Positions 32,010 through 41,365 are shown, counted from the stretch's first letter. The stretch: 64,000 nucleotides of DNA from Roseivivax sediminis (GCF_900112685.1 NZ_FOMS01000002.1:434001-498000), one strand, 5' to 3'. Translations and numbers: made by a program. Notes: generated from the sequence alone by a model not told the origin.

Positions 32010-32971
32010 ACCCCGAAGGTCCGGTCCGCGAGCGATTGCAGTCTCTCGAAGCGCCGCGCCTGCGCCGGCGAGCGTGCGCCGGGATCGGCCGGCAGGCCCC
32101 ACCAGTCCGCAAGCACCCTGTGGCGCAGCAGCAGGCCCACCGAGGGGTCGTTCGCGCCGACCACGCGGTAGCCCTCGAAGAATGCCGCTTCGGCGTCCTG
32201 CGGCAGCACGTCACCCGACGCGATCTGCGCGTGGTCCGCGTGCAACGTGGCGTAATCGACCAGGAGCCGTGCGAGATCGTGTCCCACCGGCGCCATGTCG
32301 CCGGGGGTGAAATCTATGCCCCAGACCGCCTCTCCGACGAGAATGTTGCGCAGGTGCAGATCGCCGTGGAGCCGCGCGGCGACCGTTTCCCGGCCCTCGA
32401 AACGGTCCGCGCCGGCGATCTGTGCGGCGGCGGCGGCGCGGAACCGGTCAGGCGCGGCGATGGCGCGGGTGCCGGCGTCGAGCTCGCCGAGGATCCGGTC
32501 GAGGTAGCGCAGGGTGAATTTCGGCTGGAAGATACGCCGCGTGCCGGGCCGCGCGCTATGGAAGGCGCCCACCCACGCGCCGGCGCGGGTCAGTAGTGGT
32601 CCATGCGGCGCGGTCTCGAACAGCGGGCCAATGGGGCGGGCGGCAGCGTGTTCCATCAGCAGGCTTTGGCGGTCGATATCGACGGCGAGCAGGGCGGGAA
32701 TGCCGAGGCCGGGCGCGGTGGGAAACGCCGCTTGCGCCTCCATGTGCGCGCCGGCGGCGGCGGCGAACGCCTCTGGTCTGTGCGGCCGCGCCTCGTGCTT
32801 GAGGACGAGCGACATCCCCGGCCGGTCGAGGCGCAGGAGGATGCGGGCGACGCGGGCGTCGATACGTTCGGACAGGGGGCGCATCTGCCAGCCCTCCGCC
32901 GGCAGCCCGGCCTCTTCGGCCAAGGCGGGCAGCGCCGCGAGGGCGGCCTGGACGAGGGCGGGGTCGGGCAC
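32006..32971 (-). CDS. Aminoglycoside-phosphotransferase-like small-molecule kinase
   Basis: A 321-residue protein of the APH/choline kinase-like superfamily. The catalytic loop is [12 protein letters not shown] (HGDLHxxN) and the metal-binding site follows in [12 protein letters not shown], a variant of IDF/WE-D. The N-terminal lobe contains a possible ATP lysine in [10 protein letters not shown]. Such kinases phosphorylate sugars, amino alcohols or drugs; here the substrate is unknown, and resistance should not be assumed. The start is placed at GTG 32971 because longer in-frame starts would run into the divergent hslV gene. It converges on the WecG-like gene with overlapping stops. Confidence 0.72.
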   Translation of the reverse strand: MPDPALVQAALAALPALAEEAGLPAEGWQMRPLSERIDARVARILLRLDRPGMSLVLKHEARPHRPEAFAAAAGAHMEAQAAFPTAPGLGIPALLAVDIDRQSLLMEHAAARPIGPLFETAPHGPLLTRAGAWVGAFHSARPGTRRIFQPKFTLRYLDRILGELDAGTRAIAAPDRFRAAAAAQIAGADRFEGRETVAARLHGDLHLRNILVGEAVWGIDFTPGDMAPVGHDLARLLVDYATLHADHAQIASGDVLPQDAEAAFFEGYRVVGANDPSVGLLLRHRVLADWWGLPADPGARSPAQARRFERLQSLADRTFGV

Positions 32972-33077
32972 GGCGGGTCTTGTCCTCGGGCCGGGCGGGT
33001 GGCGGGGGTCAGCCAATCCGCTTGCCCCGCTGCTGTCCAGCCCCCATATGCGGCGCCAGACCGAAAGGAAGGACGCG

Positions 33078-33635
33078 ATGGCAGACGAGACGTTTCCGGG
33101 CTGGCACGGCACCACGATCATCGGCGTGCGAAAGGGCGGCCGGGTGGTCGTCGCGGGCGACGGGCAGGTGAGCCTCGGCCAGACTGTGATCAAGGGCTCG
33201 GCCCGCAAGGTGCGGCGGCTCAGCCCCGGCGGGTCGGACGTGGTCGCGGGCTTCGCGGGATCCACCGCCGATGCCTTCGCGCTGCTGGAGCGGCTGGAAT
33301 CGAAACTCGAGGCGACCCCTGGGCAGCTTCAGCGCGCCTGCGTGGAACTGGCCAAGGACTGGCGCACGGACAAATATCTGCAGAAGCTCGAGGCGATGCT
33401 GATCGTCACCGACGGCGCGCAGCTTTACGTCGTCACCGGCGCCGGCGACGTGCTGGAGCCCGAGGACGGCGTCGCCGCCATCGGCTCGGGCGGCAACTAC
33501 GCGCTGGCGGCGGCGCGCGCGCTGGTCGACAGCGACATGGACGCCGAGGCCATCGCCCGCCGCGCCATGGCGATCGCGGCCGAGATCTGCGTCTACACCA
33601 ACGGAAACCTCACGGTCGAGGCCCTGGACGCCTGA
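33078..33635 (+). CDS. hslV: ATP-dependent protease peptidase subunit HslV
   Basis: A 185-residue proteasome-like threonine peptidase, which forms the HslVU (ClpQY) chamber with HslU. The catalytic threonine is T12 in [12 protein letters not shown], after an 11-residue propeptide like those of other alphaproteobacterial HslV proteins. [12 protein letters not shown] and [15 protein letters not shown] are family signatures. The AAGGA site five bases before the ATG supports the start. hslU follows 81 bases later, with two tandem hairpins in between, which is unusual for genes whose products form a fixed complex. Confidence 0.97.
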   Translation: MADETFPGWHGTTIIGVRKGGRVVVAGDGQVSLGQTVIKGSARKVRRLSPGGSDVVAGFAGSTADAFALLERLESKLEATPGQLQRACVELAKDWRTDKYLQKLEAMLIVTDGAQLYVVTGAGDVLEPEDGVAAIGSGGNYALAAARALVDSDMDAEAIARRAMAIAAEICVYTNGNLTVEALDA

Positions 33636-33659
33636 GAATTTTAGATAAAATTCTCAGGC
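33630..33659 (+). terminator. Hairpin 1 at the end of hslV
   Basis: A perfect 13-base stem GCCTGAGAATTTT / AAAATTCTCAGGC with an AGAT loop. It includes the hslV stop codon and is followed by ATTTTCTT, a T-rich tract like that of an intrinsic terminator or attenuator. It probably sets the ratio of hslV to hslU transcript or protects the hslV 3' end. Confidence 0.65.
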
Positions 33660-33682
33660 ATTTTCTTGGTTTAAGAAAATGC
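33658..33682 (+). repeat. Hairpin 2 between hslV and hslU
   Basis: A perfect 10-base stem GCATTTTCTT / AAGAAAATGC with a GGTTT loop, directly abutting hairpin 1 and sharing two bases with it. It is AT-rich in an otherwise GC-rich region. It may be part of a dispersed intergenic element or a second transcript-processing signal. Confidence 0.55.
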
Positions 33683-33716
33683 GCACCCGGCCCGATCGTC
33701 TGTGAAGGACCCTGAC

Positions 33717-35024
33717 ATGACCGACCTGACCCCGCGCGAGATCGTCTCCGAGCTCGATCGTTTCATCATCGGCCAGAAGGACGCCAAGCGCGCCGTCGCT
33801 GTGGCCTTGCGCAACCGCTGGCGGCGCAAGCAGCTCTCCGACGACATCCGCGACGAGGTGTATCCCAAGAACATCCTGATGATCGGCCCCACCGGCGTCG
33901 GCAAGACCGAGATCAGCCGGCGCCTCGCCAAGCTCGCGCATGCGCCCTTCACCAAGGTCGAGGCCACGAAGTTCACCGAAGTCGGCTATGTCGGCCGCGA
34001 TGTCGAACAGATCGTGCGCGACCTGATGGACGCGGCCATGACCATGACCCGCGACAAGATGCGCGAGGACGTCAAGAACGCTGCGCACCAGGCGGCCGAG
34101 GACCGCGTGATCTCCGCCATCGCCGGGGAGGACGCGCGCGACGGCACGCGTGAGATGTTCCGCAAGAAGCTCAAAACCGGACAGCTCGACGACACGATGA
34201 TCGACCTCGACCTGAAGGAGACCGGCCAGTCCTTCCCGATGATGGAGATCCCCGGCCAGCCCGGTCAGGGCATGGGCGGGATGAACCTCGGAGACATCTT
34301 CGGCAAGGCCTTCGGCGGACGCACCACGCGCAAGCGCATGTCCGTGGCCGAGAGCTACGAGGTGCTGATCCAGGAAGAGGCCGACAAGCTTCTCGACGAC
34401 GAGGCGGTGAAGGCGTCCGCCCTGGAGTCGGTGGAGCAGAACGGCATCGTGTTCATCGACGAGATCGACAAGGTCTGCGCGAAATCCGACGCCCGTGGCG
34501 GCGATGTCAGCCGCGAGGGCGTGCAGCGCGATCTTCTCCCGCTGATCGAGGGCACGACCGTCAGCACCAAGCACGGGCCGGTGCGTACCGACCACATCCT
34601 CTTCATCGCCTCGGGGGCGTTTCACGTCGCCAAGCCCTCGGACCTTCTGCCCGAGCTGCAGGGCCGCCTGCCGATCCGCGTCAACCTGCGCGATCTGACC
34701 GAGGCGGATTTCGTGCGGATCCTGACCGAGACCGACAACGCGCTGACCCGGCAGTACAGCGCGCTGATGGAGACCGAGCAGGTGACCGTCGAGTTCACCG
34801 GGGGCGGCATCGCGGCGCTGGCGCGGATCGCGGCGGAGGTCAACGCCGCGGTCGAGAACATCGGCGCGCGGCGGCTCTATACCGTGATGGAGCGGGTCTT
34901 CGAGGAACTGTCCTTCGAGGCGCCGGACAAGGCCGGAGAGACGATCACAGTGGACGACGCGTTCGTCGAGCGGCACCTGGGCGATCTCAGCCGGTCGACG
35001 GATCTCAGCCGCTACGTCCTTTGA
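33717..35024 (+). CDS. hslU: ATP-dependent protease ATPase subunit HslU
   Basis: A 435-residue AAA+ unfoldase that feeds substrates to HslV. The N-terminal [16 protein letters not shown] is the family signature. Walker A is GPTGVGKTE, followed by [10 protein letters not shown] (pore loop region). The family I domain lies at about 110-225. Walker B is [10 protein letters not shown], and the C-terminal [17 protein letters not shown] and final YVL match the HslV-docking tail. The AAGGA site six bases before ATG 33717 makes this start more likely than GTG 33702. Length matches the family. Confidence 0.98.
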   Translation: MTDLTPREIVSELDRFIIGQKDAKRAVAVALRNRWRRKQLSDDIRDEVYPKNILMIGPTGVGKTEISRRLAKLAHAPFTKVEATKFTEVGYVGRDVEQIVRDLMDAAMTMTRDKMREDVKNAAHQAAEDRVISAIAGEDARDGTREMFRKKLKTGQLDDTMIDLDLKETGQSFPMMEIPGQPGQGMGGMNLGDIFGKAFGGRTTRKRMSVAESYEVLIQEEADKLLDDEAVKASALESVEQNGIVFIDEIDKVCAKSDARGGDVSREGVQRDLLPLIEGTTVSTKHGPVRTDHILFIASGAFHVAKPSDLLPELQGRLPIRVNLRDLTEADFVRILTETDNALTRQYSALMETEQVTVEFTGGGIAALARIAAEVNAAVENIGARRLYTVMERVFEELSFEAPDKAGETITVDDAFVERHLGDLSRSTDLSRYVL

Positions 35025-35031
35025 GGGCGGC

Positions 35032-35060
35032 GGGAGCGAGGGCGCTGCCCTCGCGCTCCC
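35032..35060 (+). terminator. Hairpin after hslU
   Basis: A stem GGGAGC-GAGGGC / GCCCTC-GC-GCTCCC with a GCT loop and a two-base bulge, seven bases after hslU. It is followed by the GGAGTATTT repeat described next and probably terminates hslU transcription. Confidence 0.55.
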
Positions 35061-35085
35061 GGAGTATTTAGGGGCCCAAAGAAGC
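35061..35085 (+). repeat. Intergenic GGAGTATTT...CCCAAAGAAGC repeat, copy 1
   Basis: A 25-base element that recurs nearly identically at 41313-41336 (one base substituted, one base length difference). It lies between the convergent hslU and trhO genes, immediately after the hslU hairpin. I recall similar elements at gene ends in Rhodobacterales, where they may form part of terminators. Confidence 0.6.
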
Positions 35086-35162
35086 AGGGGCGCGGGGCGC
35101 GTGGGTGAAGGATGCGCCCGGTGCGGGATCGGTGCTGTCGGTTTGCGCGCAGCCAGGCGGCG

Positions 35163-36080
35163 TCACTCCGCCCGTGCGTCGGCAGTGAGGTGCGTTTCGC
35201 CGCGGGCCCGGGCAAGGGCGATCTGGCGCTGGCGTTCGCGGAAGCGGGCCTTGTCCTCCGCGCTCGTCTCGTGCGCGCAGTGGTGGCAGGCGACGCCCTC
35301 TTCGTAGTCGGGGTGAGCGCGGTCTTCCGGCAGGAGCGGGCTGCGGCAGGCGTGGCAGAGGATGTGCGGGCCTTCGCTGAGGCCGTGGCCGACCGACACG
35401 CGATTGTCGAAGACGAAGCAGTCGCCCTGCCAGGCGCTTTGCTCTTCGGGGACCTCTTCGAGGTATTTCAGGATGCCGCCCTTGAGGTGATAGACCTCCT
35501 CCACCCCCTGTCCGAGGAGCCAGTTGGTCGATTTCTCGCAACGGATGCCGCCGGTGCAGAACATTGCGATCTTCTTGTTGTGGAAGCGGTGGCGGTTCGC
35601 CTCCCACCAGGCGGGAAAGTCGCGGAAACTGGCGGTACCGGGATCGACGGCGCCCTCGAACGTGCCTATGGCGACCTCGTAATCGTTGCGGGTGTCGATC
35701 ACGGCGACGTCGGGGGAGCGGATGAACTCGGTCCACTCGGCCGGCTCGACATAGTTGCCCGTGCGGGCGCGGGGATCGACGCCCGGCTGGCCGAGGGTGA
35801 CGATCTCTTTCTTCAGGCGCACCTTGAGGCGGGCGAAGGGGCGCTCGGCGGCGGTGGAGAATTTCGGTTCGAGATCGGCGCAGCCGGGCAGGGTGCGCAA
35901 GTGGGCGAGAAGGCTCTCGATCCCGGCCTCCGGGCCCGCGACCGTGCCGTTGATCCCCTCGGGGGCAAGCAGGAGCGTGCCGGTCACGCCGCCGGTGCGG
36001 GCCGCCGCCTCGATCCCGGGGACAAGGTCCGCTGGGGCGTCGAACGGCGTGAAGCGGTAGAGGGCGGCGATCAGGTACAT
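35163..36080 (-). CDS. trhO: tRNA uridine 5-hydroxylase TrhO (rhodanese-like)
   Basis: A 305-residue protein of the TrhO/YceA family, which hydroxylates U34 of certain tRNAs in an oxygen-dependent reaction. An N-terminal acylphosphatase-like region (LIAALYRFTPF, LLAPEGINGTVAG) is followed by a rhodanese domain with the catalytic C175 in FCTGGIRCEKST. The C-terminal part has four cysteines in CHACR and CHHCAHE, probably a zinc site. The start at 36080 matches the family's MYLIAALYRF opening. The gene is divergent from pncA and converges on hslU. Confidence 0.93.
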   Translation of the reverse strand: MYLIAALYRFTPFDAPADLVPGIEAAARTGGVTGTLLLAPEGINGTVAGPEAGIESLLAHLRTLPGCADLEPKFSTAAERPFARLKVRLKKEIVTLGQPGVDPRARTGNYVEPAEWTEFIRSPDVAVIDTRNDYEVAIGTFEGAVDPGTASFRDFPAWWEANRHRFHNKKIAMFCTGGIRCEKSTNWLLGQGVEEVYHLKGGILKYLEEVPEEQSAWQGDCFVFDNRVSVGHGLSEGPHILCHACRSPLLPEDRAHPDYEEGVACHHCAHETSAEDKARFRERQRQIALARARGETHLTADARAE

Positions 36081-36183
36081 GCCCGCCAGATACGCAGCGC
36101 GCGGCGTGCGATCAAGCCGGCGGGTTGCAGCGGCGGCGCGCGGCGGTAGGCTCTGCGCGCGAAGATGGCAGAGGAGCGGGCCG

Positions 36184-36780
36184 ATGCAGGCGCTGATCGT
36201 GATCGACGTGCAGAACGATTTCTGCGAGGGGGGCGCGCTGGCGGTGCCGGGCGGCGGCGAGGTCGTCGCGCCGATCAACGCGCTGATGGAAGAGGCCGGC
36301 GCCGTGGTGCTGACCCAGGACTGGCACCCGGAGGGGCATTCGTCCTTCGCATCGCAGCATCCCGGCAAGGCGCCGCTGGAGATGGTCGAGGCACCGTACG
36401 GGCCGCAGGTGCTCTGGCCGGATCACTGCGTGATCGGCAGCGCGGGCGCCGCGTTCCACCCCGATCTTCGCACGGACCGGGCGGAGCTGGTCGTGCGCAA
36501 GGGGTTCCGGCGCGGGATCGACAGCTACTCGGCCTTTTTCGAGAACAACCACGAAACGCCCACGGGTCTTGCGGGGTACCTGCGCGAGCGCGGGATCGAG
36601 GCGCTGACGTTCGTCGGGCTCGCCTTCGATTTCTGCGTCGCCTGGTCGGCGATGGACGCCGCGAAGCTGGGGTTCAGGGCCACCGTACGGGAAGACCTCT
36701 GCCGCGCCATCGACGCGAACGGATCACGCGCAGCGGCGACCGAGGCGATGACGGCGGCGGGCGTGCGGCTGACCGGCTGA
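36184..36780 (+). CDS. pncA: Nicotinamidase PncA
   Basis: A 198-residue isochorismatase-fold amidase that converts nicotinamide to nicotinic acid in NAD salvage. The catalytic triad is visible as D8 in VIDVQNDF, K106 and C151 in GLAFDFCV. Metal ligands lie in QDWHPEGH (D46, H48) and H81 in WPDHCVIGS. Usual family length. A GAGGAG site seven bases before the ATG fixes the start. It lies 60 bases before pncB on the same strand, so the two consecutive salvage steps are probably one operon. Confidence 0.95.
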   Translation: MQALIVIDVQNDFCEGGALAVPGGGEVVAPINALMEEAGAVVLTQDWHPEGHSSFASQHPGKAPLEMVEAPYGPQVLWPDHCVIGSAGAAFHPDLRTDRAELVVRKGFRRGIDSYSAFFENNHETPTGLAGYLRERGIEALTFVGLAFDFCVAWSAMDAAKLGFRATVREDLCRAIDANGSRAAATEAMTAAGVRLTG

Positions 36781-36840
36781 CGCTTGCCACCCCTCGCTTC
36801 GGTTGATTTAAGCTGAGCCGCGCCCCGGAGGAGAGCCGAT

Positions 36841-38130
36841 TTGGACATCGCCACACGCGTCTGGAATCACAAGTGGAAGATCGACCCGATCGTCCGTTCG
36901 CTGATCGACACCGATTTCTACAAGCTGCTGATGTGCCAGTCGGTGTTCCGCAACCGTCCGGAGACGACTGTCACCTTCAGCCTGATCAACCGCTCGACGG
37001 ACGTGCCGCTGGCCAAGCTGATCGACGAGGGCGAGCTGCGCGAACAGCTCGACCACATCCGGTCGCTGTCGCTGAGCCGCGGCGAGTCCACCTGGCTGCG
37101 CGGCAACACGTTCTACGGCAAGCGGCAGATGTTCCGGCCCGACTTCATGGAATGGTTCGAGAACCTGCGCCTGCCGCCCTACTACCTCGAACGCGTCGGC
37201 GATCAGTACGAGCTGACCTTCGAGGGCAAGTGGCCCGAGGTCATGCTGTGGGAGATCCCGGCGCTCGCTGTGCTGATGGAGCTGCGCGGCCGTGCCGTCC
37301 TGCACGACATGGGCCGGTTCGAATTGCAGGTGCTCTATGCCCAGGCGATGACCAAGCTGTGGGAGAAGATCCAGCGGCTGCGCGGGATCGAGGGGCTGAG
37401 GATCGCCGATTTCGGCACAAGGCGGCGCCATTCCTTCCTGTGGCAGGACTGGTGCGTGCAGGCGATGATCGAGGGGCTGGGGCCGGCCTTTACCGGCACG
37501 TCGAACTGCCTGATCGCCAAGAACCGCGATCTGGAGGCGATCGGCACCAACGCGCACGAGATGCCCATGGTCTATGCCGCGCTTGCCGAAGACGACGACG
37601 AACTGGCGCGCGCGCCCTACGACGTGCTGGCCGACTGGCACGAGGAGCATGACGGCAACCTGCGCATCATCCTGCCCGACACCTACGGGACCGAAGGCTT
37701 TCTCGAACGGGCGCCCGACTGGCTGGTGGGCTGGACCGGCATCCGGATCGATTCGGGCGATCCGGCCAAGGGCGCGGAGGCGGCGATCCGCTGGTGGCGC
37801 AAGCGCGGGGAGGATCCGCGCGAGAAGCTGGTGATCTTCTCGGACGGGCTCGACGTGCCGAAGATCGAGGCGCTGCAGAAGCAGTTCGCCGGCCGGGTGC
37901 GCACGTCGTTCGGCTGGGGCACGCTTCTGACCAACGACTTCAAGGGGCTGACCGCGGGCGATCGGCTCGCCCCGTTCAGCCTTGTGTGCAAGGCCGTCGC
38001 GGCCGACGGGCGGCCGACGGTGAAGCTGTCGGACAACCCCGAGAAGGCGATGGGCCCCGACAGCGAAATCGCCCGCTACAAGCGGGTGTTCGACGTCGGC
38101 CAGCAGGAGCGGCTGGCGGTCGAGGTCTGA
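36841..38130 (+). CDS. pncB: Nicotinate phosphoribosyltransferase PncB
   Basis: A 429-residue enzyme that makes nicotinate mononucleotide from nicotinate, PRPP and ATP, the step after PncA. It has the family's N-terminal SLIDTDFYKLLMCQ and the active-site FGTRRRHSF with the phosphorylated-histidine region, plus SGDPAKGAEAA and FGWGTLLTND in the phosphate-binding part. The start is TTG: a GGAGGAG site seven bases upstream makes it far better placed than any ATG. The C-terminus is complete. Confidence 0.96.
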   Translation: MDIATRVWNHKWKIDPIVRSLIDTDFYKLLMCQSVFRNRPETTVTFSLINRSTDVPLAKLIDEGELREQLDHIRSLSLSRGESTWLRGNTFYGKRQMFRPDFMEWFENLRLPPYYLERVGDQYELTFEGKWPEVMLWEIPALAVLMELRGRAVLHDMGRFELQVLYAQAMTKLWEKIQRLRGIEGLRIADFGTRRRHSFLWQDWCVQAMIEGLGPAFTGTSNCLIAKNRDLEAIGTNAHEMPMVYAALAEDDDELARAPYDVLADWHEEHDGNLRIILPDTYGTEGFLERAPDWLVGWTGIRIDSGDPAKGAEAAIRWWRKRGEDPREKLVIFSDGLDVPKIEALQKQFAGRVRTSFGWGTLLTNDFKGLTAGDRLAPFSLVCKAVAADGRPTVKLSDNPEKAMGPDSEIARYKRVFDVGQQERLAVEV

Positions 38131-38230
38131 TCGCGCGGCCGGCGCCGATCCGCGTGCCAACGAAAATTTCACTGGATTTCGGCGCGTTGCGCCCCACACC
38201 CGTAGGGGAACGTCTTACGGGAGGCCCCTT

Positions 38231-40000
38231 TTGCAGGAACTCGACCGCCACAGCCTGGCCGGCAGCCGGCCGATCGCCCGGACCGATGCCCCCACGGTCT
38301 TCGACGAGACACGGCGCCTGCGAGGGCGACGGGCGCTGATCCTGGCGCTCAACCTCGTGACGGTCGCGGTGCTTTTCGCGGCGATGGCGGCGCTGCTGTC
38401 GGCGGGCGGGCTCCTGGGCCTCGAAATCGCGATGCTGGGCGCCTATGCCGTCACGCTGCCTTGGCTGTCCATCGGGCTGTGGAACAGCGTCATCGGCCTC
38501 TGGCTCGATCGTCGGCACGGGGCCGGGGCGGCCGAGGCGGTGACCCCGGCGCTCGGGCGGGTGCGCGGCGACGAGGCGGTGACCACGCGCACCGCCATCG
38601 TCATGCCGCTGCGCAACGAGGATCCCGACGCCTCCATCGCCCGGCTGGAGCGGCTGGAGGCGGAGCTTGCGGGCACGTCCTGGGCGGACCGCTTCGCCTT
38701 TCATGTTCTCAGCGACACCGACCGCGAGGACGTCGCGCGCCGCGAGGAGGCGCTGATCGCGCGCTGGCAGGCGGCGCGGCCGGGGGAGGAGATCGCCTAT
38801 CACCGGCGCACCGACAACACCGGCTACAAGGCCGGCAACATCGCGGAGTTTCTGCACCGCGAGCGCGGGTTCGACTTCTTCCTGCCGCTCGACGCCGACA
38901 GCGAGATGGGCGCGGCGACGGTGCTGCGCATGGTCCGCGTGATGCAGGCCGCGCCCGAGATCGGCGTCCTGCAATCACTGGTGACGGGCCTTCCGTCGAA
39001 GACCTTCTTCACCCGCGCCTTCCAGTTCGGGATGCGGCACGGGATGCGGTCCTACACGCTGGGCTCGGCCTGGTGGCAGGGCGATTGCGGGCCGAACTGG
39101 GGGCACAACGTGCTGATCCGGGCCGAGCCCTTCCGCCGCCACTGCATGCTGCCGGTGCTGCCGGGCAAGGGGCCGCTGTCGGGCCACATCCTCAGCCACG
39201 ACCAGGTCGAGGCGGTGCTGATGCGCCGCGCCGGCTACGAGGTGCGGGTGATGGCCGAGGAAAGTGACAGCCGCGAGGAAAACCCGCCGAGCCTGCCCGA
39301 CTTCATCCGGCGCGAGCTGCGCTGGGCCAACGGCAACATGCAATACCTGCGGCTTCTGGGGATGCGGGGCCTCAAGCCGGTGTCGCGACTGCAACTCCTC
39401 CTGGCGATACAGATGTATGCCGCGGCACCGGCGTGGATGGCCTTCGTGATCGCCGGCGCGGCGCTGGCTGCGGTGCCGGGGCAGGTCTCGGCGGTGTCGA
39501 TCTGGTGGGGCGTCGGCTTCTTCGCCTTCATCATGGCGCTGAACCTCTTTCCCAAGGTCATGGGCGTGGCGCAGGTGCTGGCGGACCACGCCCGCAGCGC
39601 CGCCTATGGCGGCCGGGCGCGCGTGGTGTCGGGGGCGTTCGTGGAGGTCGCTTTCTCCATGCTGATCGCGCCCATCGTCGCCGTGTCGATCACGCGGTTC
39701 CTCATCGGCCTCCTGTTCGGCCGCCGGGTCGGCTGGGACGCGCAGCAGCGCACGCGCGCGCGGCTGGAATGGCACGAGGCGGCGCGCGTGCTGTGGCCGC
39801 AGACACTGCTTGGCGCGGCGCTCGTGGCTTGGCTGGGCTGGTTCGCGCCGGGACTCGTCGTCTTCGCGGCGCCGATCCTGATCGCTTTCCTCGGGGCCAT
39901 CCCGATCGCGGTTTGGTCGACGCGGCCGGCGCTGTCGGACTGGTCGCTGCGCACGGGGCTTTTCGACATCCCGGAGGATCGCGCCGCCGCGCTCCCCTGA
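38231..40000 (+). CDS. opgH: Osmoregulated periplasmic glucan glucosyltransferase OpgH (MdoH)
   Basis: A 589-residue inner-membrane glucosyltransferase that polymerises glucose from UDP-glucose into the backbone of osmoregulated periplasmic glucans. Two N-terminal membrane segments (about 38-60 and 65-90) precede the GT2 core with VMPLRNEDP, DADS (DxD), the GDCGPNWGHN region and RRELRWANGNMQYL (RW-type motif), then about five further membrane helices. The start is TTG with GGGAGG six bases upstream. The usual partner opgG is absent from the window, so the gene is isolated here. Its stop and that of the convergent LysR gene are separated by one base. Confidence 0.93.
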   Translation: MQELDRHSLAGSRPIARTDAPTVFDETRRLRGRRALILALNLVTVAVLFAAMAALLSAGGLLGLEIAMLGAYAVTLPWLSIGLWNSVIGLWLDRRHGAGAAEAVTPALGRVRGDEAVTTRTAIVMPLRNEDPDASIARLERLEAELAGTSWADRFAFHVLSDTDREDVARREEALIARWQAARPGEEIAYHRRTDNTGYKAGNIAEFLHRERGFDFFLPLDADSEMGAATVLRMVRVMQAAPEIGVLQSLVTGLPSKTFFTRAFQFGMRHGMRSYTLGSAWWQGDCGPNWGHNVLIRAEPFRRHCMLPVLPGKGPLSGHILSHDQVEAVLMRRAGYEVRVMAEESDSREENPPSLPDFIRRELRWANGNMQYLRLLGMRGLKPVSRLQLLLAIQMYAAAPAWMAFVIAGAALAAVPGQVSAVSIWWGVGFFAFIMALNLFPKVMGVAQVLADHARSAAYGGRARVVSGAFVEVAFSMLIAPIVAVSITRFLIGLLFGRRVGWDAQQRTRARLEWHEAARVLWPQTLLGAALVAWLGWFAPGLVVFAAPILIAFLGAIPIAVWSTRPALSDWSLRTGLFDIPEDRAAALP

Positions 40001-40001
40001 C

Positions 40002-41195
40002 TCAGCCCCGCGTTTCTGCCACCACCTCGCGCAGGAGCGCCACGAAACGCTGCTGCGGCACGCTCGGCGCCCAGTCGGCGCGGCTGGTGACGCCGATCGG
40101 TCGCGTGCCCGGCGGGAGGTCCGCATCGATCCGCACCAGCCGCCCGGCGGCGATATCGCTGCGCACCTGCGCCGCGGAGATCAGCGTCAGCCGATCCGAC
40201 CGCACCAGGAGCTGCGTCATCACGCTCGGCGCGCCCGTCTCGATGGGACGCGGAAGACCGGCAGGCGCCGTCAGTCTGTCCTGCAGCCGGGTGAAATGCG
40301 TGCGGGCCGGCGCACCGGCGCGCGGCGCCACCCAGGCGAAGCGAGACAGCTGCGCCGTGTCGACGCCGCGGCGGCCTTCAAGCGGATGGCCGGGCCGCGC
40401 GACCACCCAGAGCGGATCGTCGAACAGCGCCTCCTGCCGCAACCCCTCGGGCAGATCGTCGGTCCGCAACGCGCCGACGATCAGGTCGAGCGCTCCGCGC
40501 AGCAGATCCTGCGCCAGGGCGCGGTAGAGCCCGTCGGTCACGCGCGGCGCGATGCCGGGAAACTCCGTGCCGAAGCGGCACAGCGCCTCGGGCAGGAGCG
40601 CGGTCTGCGCAAGCGGCAGGCACCCGATGTCGAGCCGGCCGCCGAACCGGCCCTCGCGGTCCGTCACGTCATGCTCCGCCTGCTCGAACTCCCGGAGCGC
40701 GAGTCGCGCGTGGCGGGCGACGCTTTCGGCCTGGCGGGTCGGTCGCAGCCCCTGCGAGGTCTGCTCGAAGAGGGGGATGCCGGCGATGCGCTCCACCTCC
40801 CGGCAGGTGCGGCTGATCGTCGACACCTGCCGGCCGAGCGCCACCGCCGCGGGGCGGAAGCCGCCATGGTCCACCGCCGCGATCACCGCGCGCAGCTGCC
40901 CGGCGCCGAGCGTGCGCCAGACATGCGGGCGCGCGAACCCGCGCGCGGCGCGGCGCAGGAAGCCGAAGCCACGCTCCAGGCGCGCGAGGTAGAGGTGCCC
41001 GGCCTCGGTCGGGACCATGCCGTCTGCGGTGCGCCGGAACAGCGGCGTGCCGAGCGCGCCCTCGATCCGCGCGAGACCCTGGGTCAGCGCGGGTTGCGAG
41101 AGGTTGATATGCGCGGCGGCCGCCGACAACGTGCCCTCGGCCGCGATTGCAGCAATCCCCGAGAGGTGGCGGAGGTTGGGGCCGGTGCCGGACAT
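40002..41195 (-). CDS. LysR-family regulator with two HTH domains
   Basis: A 397-residue transcription factor. Residues about 8-70 are a complete LysR winged-helix domain (AAAAHINLSQPALTQGLARIE, PLFRRTADGMVPTEAG). Residues about 95-155 hold a second, LysR-like one (AAVALGRQVSTISRTCREVE, PLFEQTSQGLRPTRQA). A single effector-binding domain follows (about 185-390). Standard LysR proteins are near 300 residues, so the extra length is the second HTH. It lies 170 bases downstream of galBCD on the same strand and may control that operon, as GalR does for gallate genes in pseudomonads. That link is from position only. Confidence 0.85.
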   Translation of the reverse strand: MSGTGPNLRHLSGIAAIAAEGTLSAAAAHINLSQPALTQGLARIEGALGTPLFRRTADGMVPTEAGHLYLARLERGFGFLRRAARGFARPHVWRTLGAGQLRAVIAAVDHGGFRPAAVALGRQVSTISRTCREVERIAGIPLFEQTSQGLRPTRQAESVARHARLALREFEQAEHDVTDREGRFGGRLDIGCLPLAQTALLPEALCRFGTEFPGIAPRVTDGLYRALAQDLLRGALDLIVGALRTDDLPEGLRQEALFDDPLWVVARPGHPLEGRRGVDTAQLSRFAWVAPRAGAPARTHFTRLQDRLTAPAGLPRPIETGAPSVMTQLLVRSDRLTLISAAQVRSDIAAGRLVRIDADLPPGTRPIGVTSRADWAPSVPQQRFVALLREVVAETRG

Positions 41196-41312
41196 GCGGG
41201 ATCCCTTGCCGGGTCGTGTTGCGCCGAATGAATACCGCCCGGGGGGGCGGGCGGCAATCGGGGAGCACGTGTCGGCCAGTGTGCGGACGGCGCCGGCGGG
41301 ACGCCTCCGGCG

Positions 41313-41336
41313 GGAGTATTTTGGGCCCAAAGAAGC
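41313..41336 (+). repeat. Intergenic GGAGTATTT...CCCAAAGAAGC repeat, copy 2
   Basis: The second copy of the element at 35061-35085, here preceded by a CGCCGG...CCGGCG dyad. It lies between galD and the LysR gene on the minus strand, so it may act at the 3' end of the gal transcript. Confidence 0.6.
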
Positions 41337-41365
41337 CCGAGGGGCGGGGCATAGACCGGGCGCGG

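Noticed and set aside
32006-32971. Calling the APH-like kinase an antibiotic-resistance gene.
   Set aside because: The fold is shared by many metabolic kinases and nothing in sequence or context points to a drug substrate.
33078-33265. Longer start for the APH-like kinase, extending its frame to 33265 across hslV.
   Set aside because: It would overlap hslV's coding region; GTG 32971 gives the family length and leaves a divergent promoter gap.
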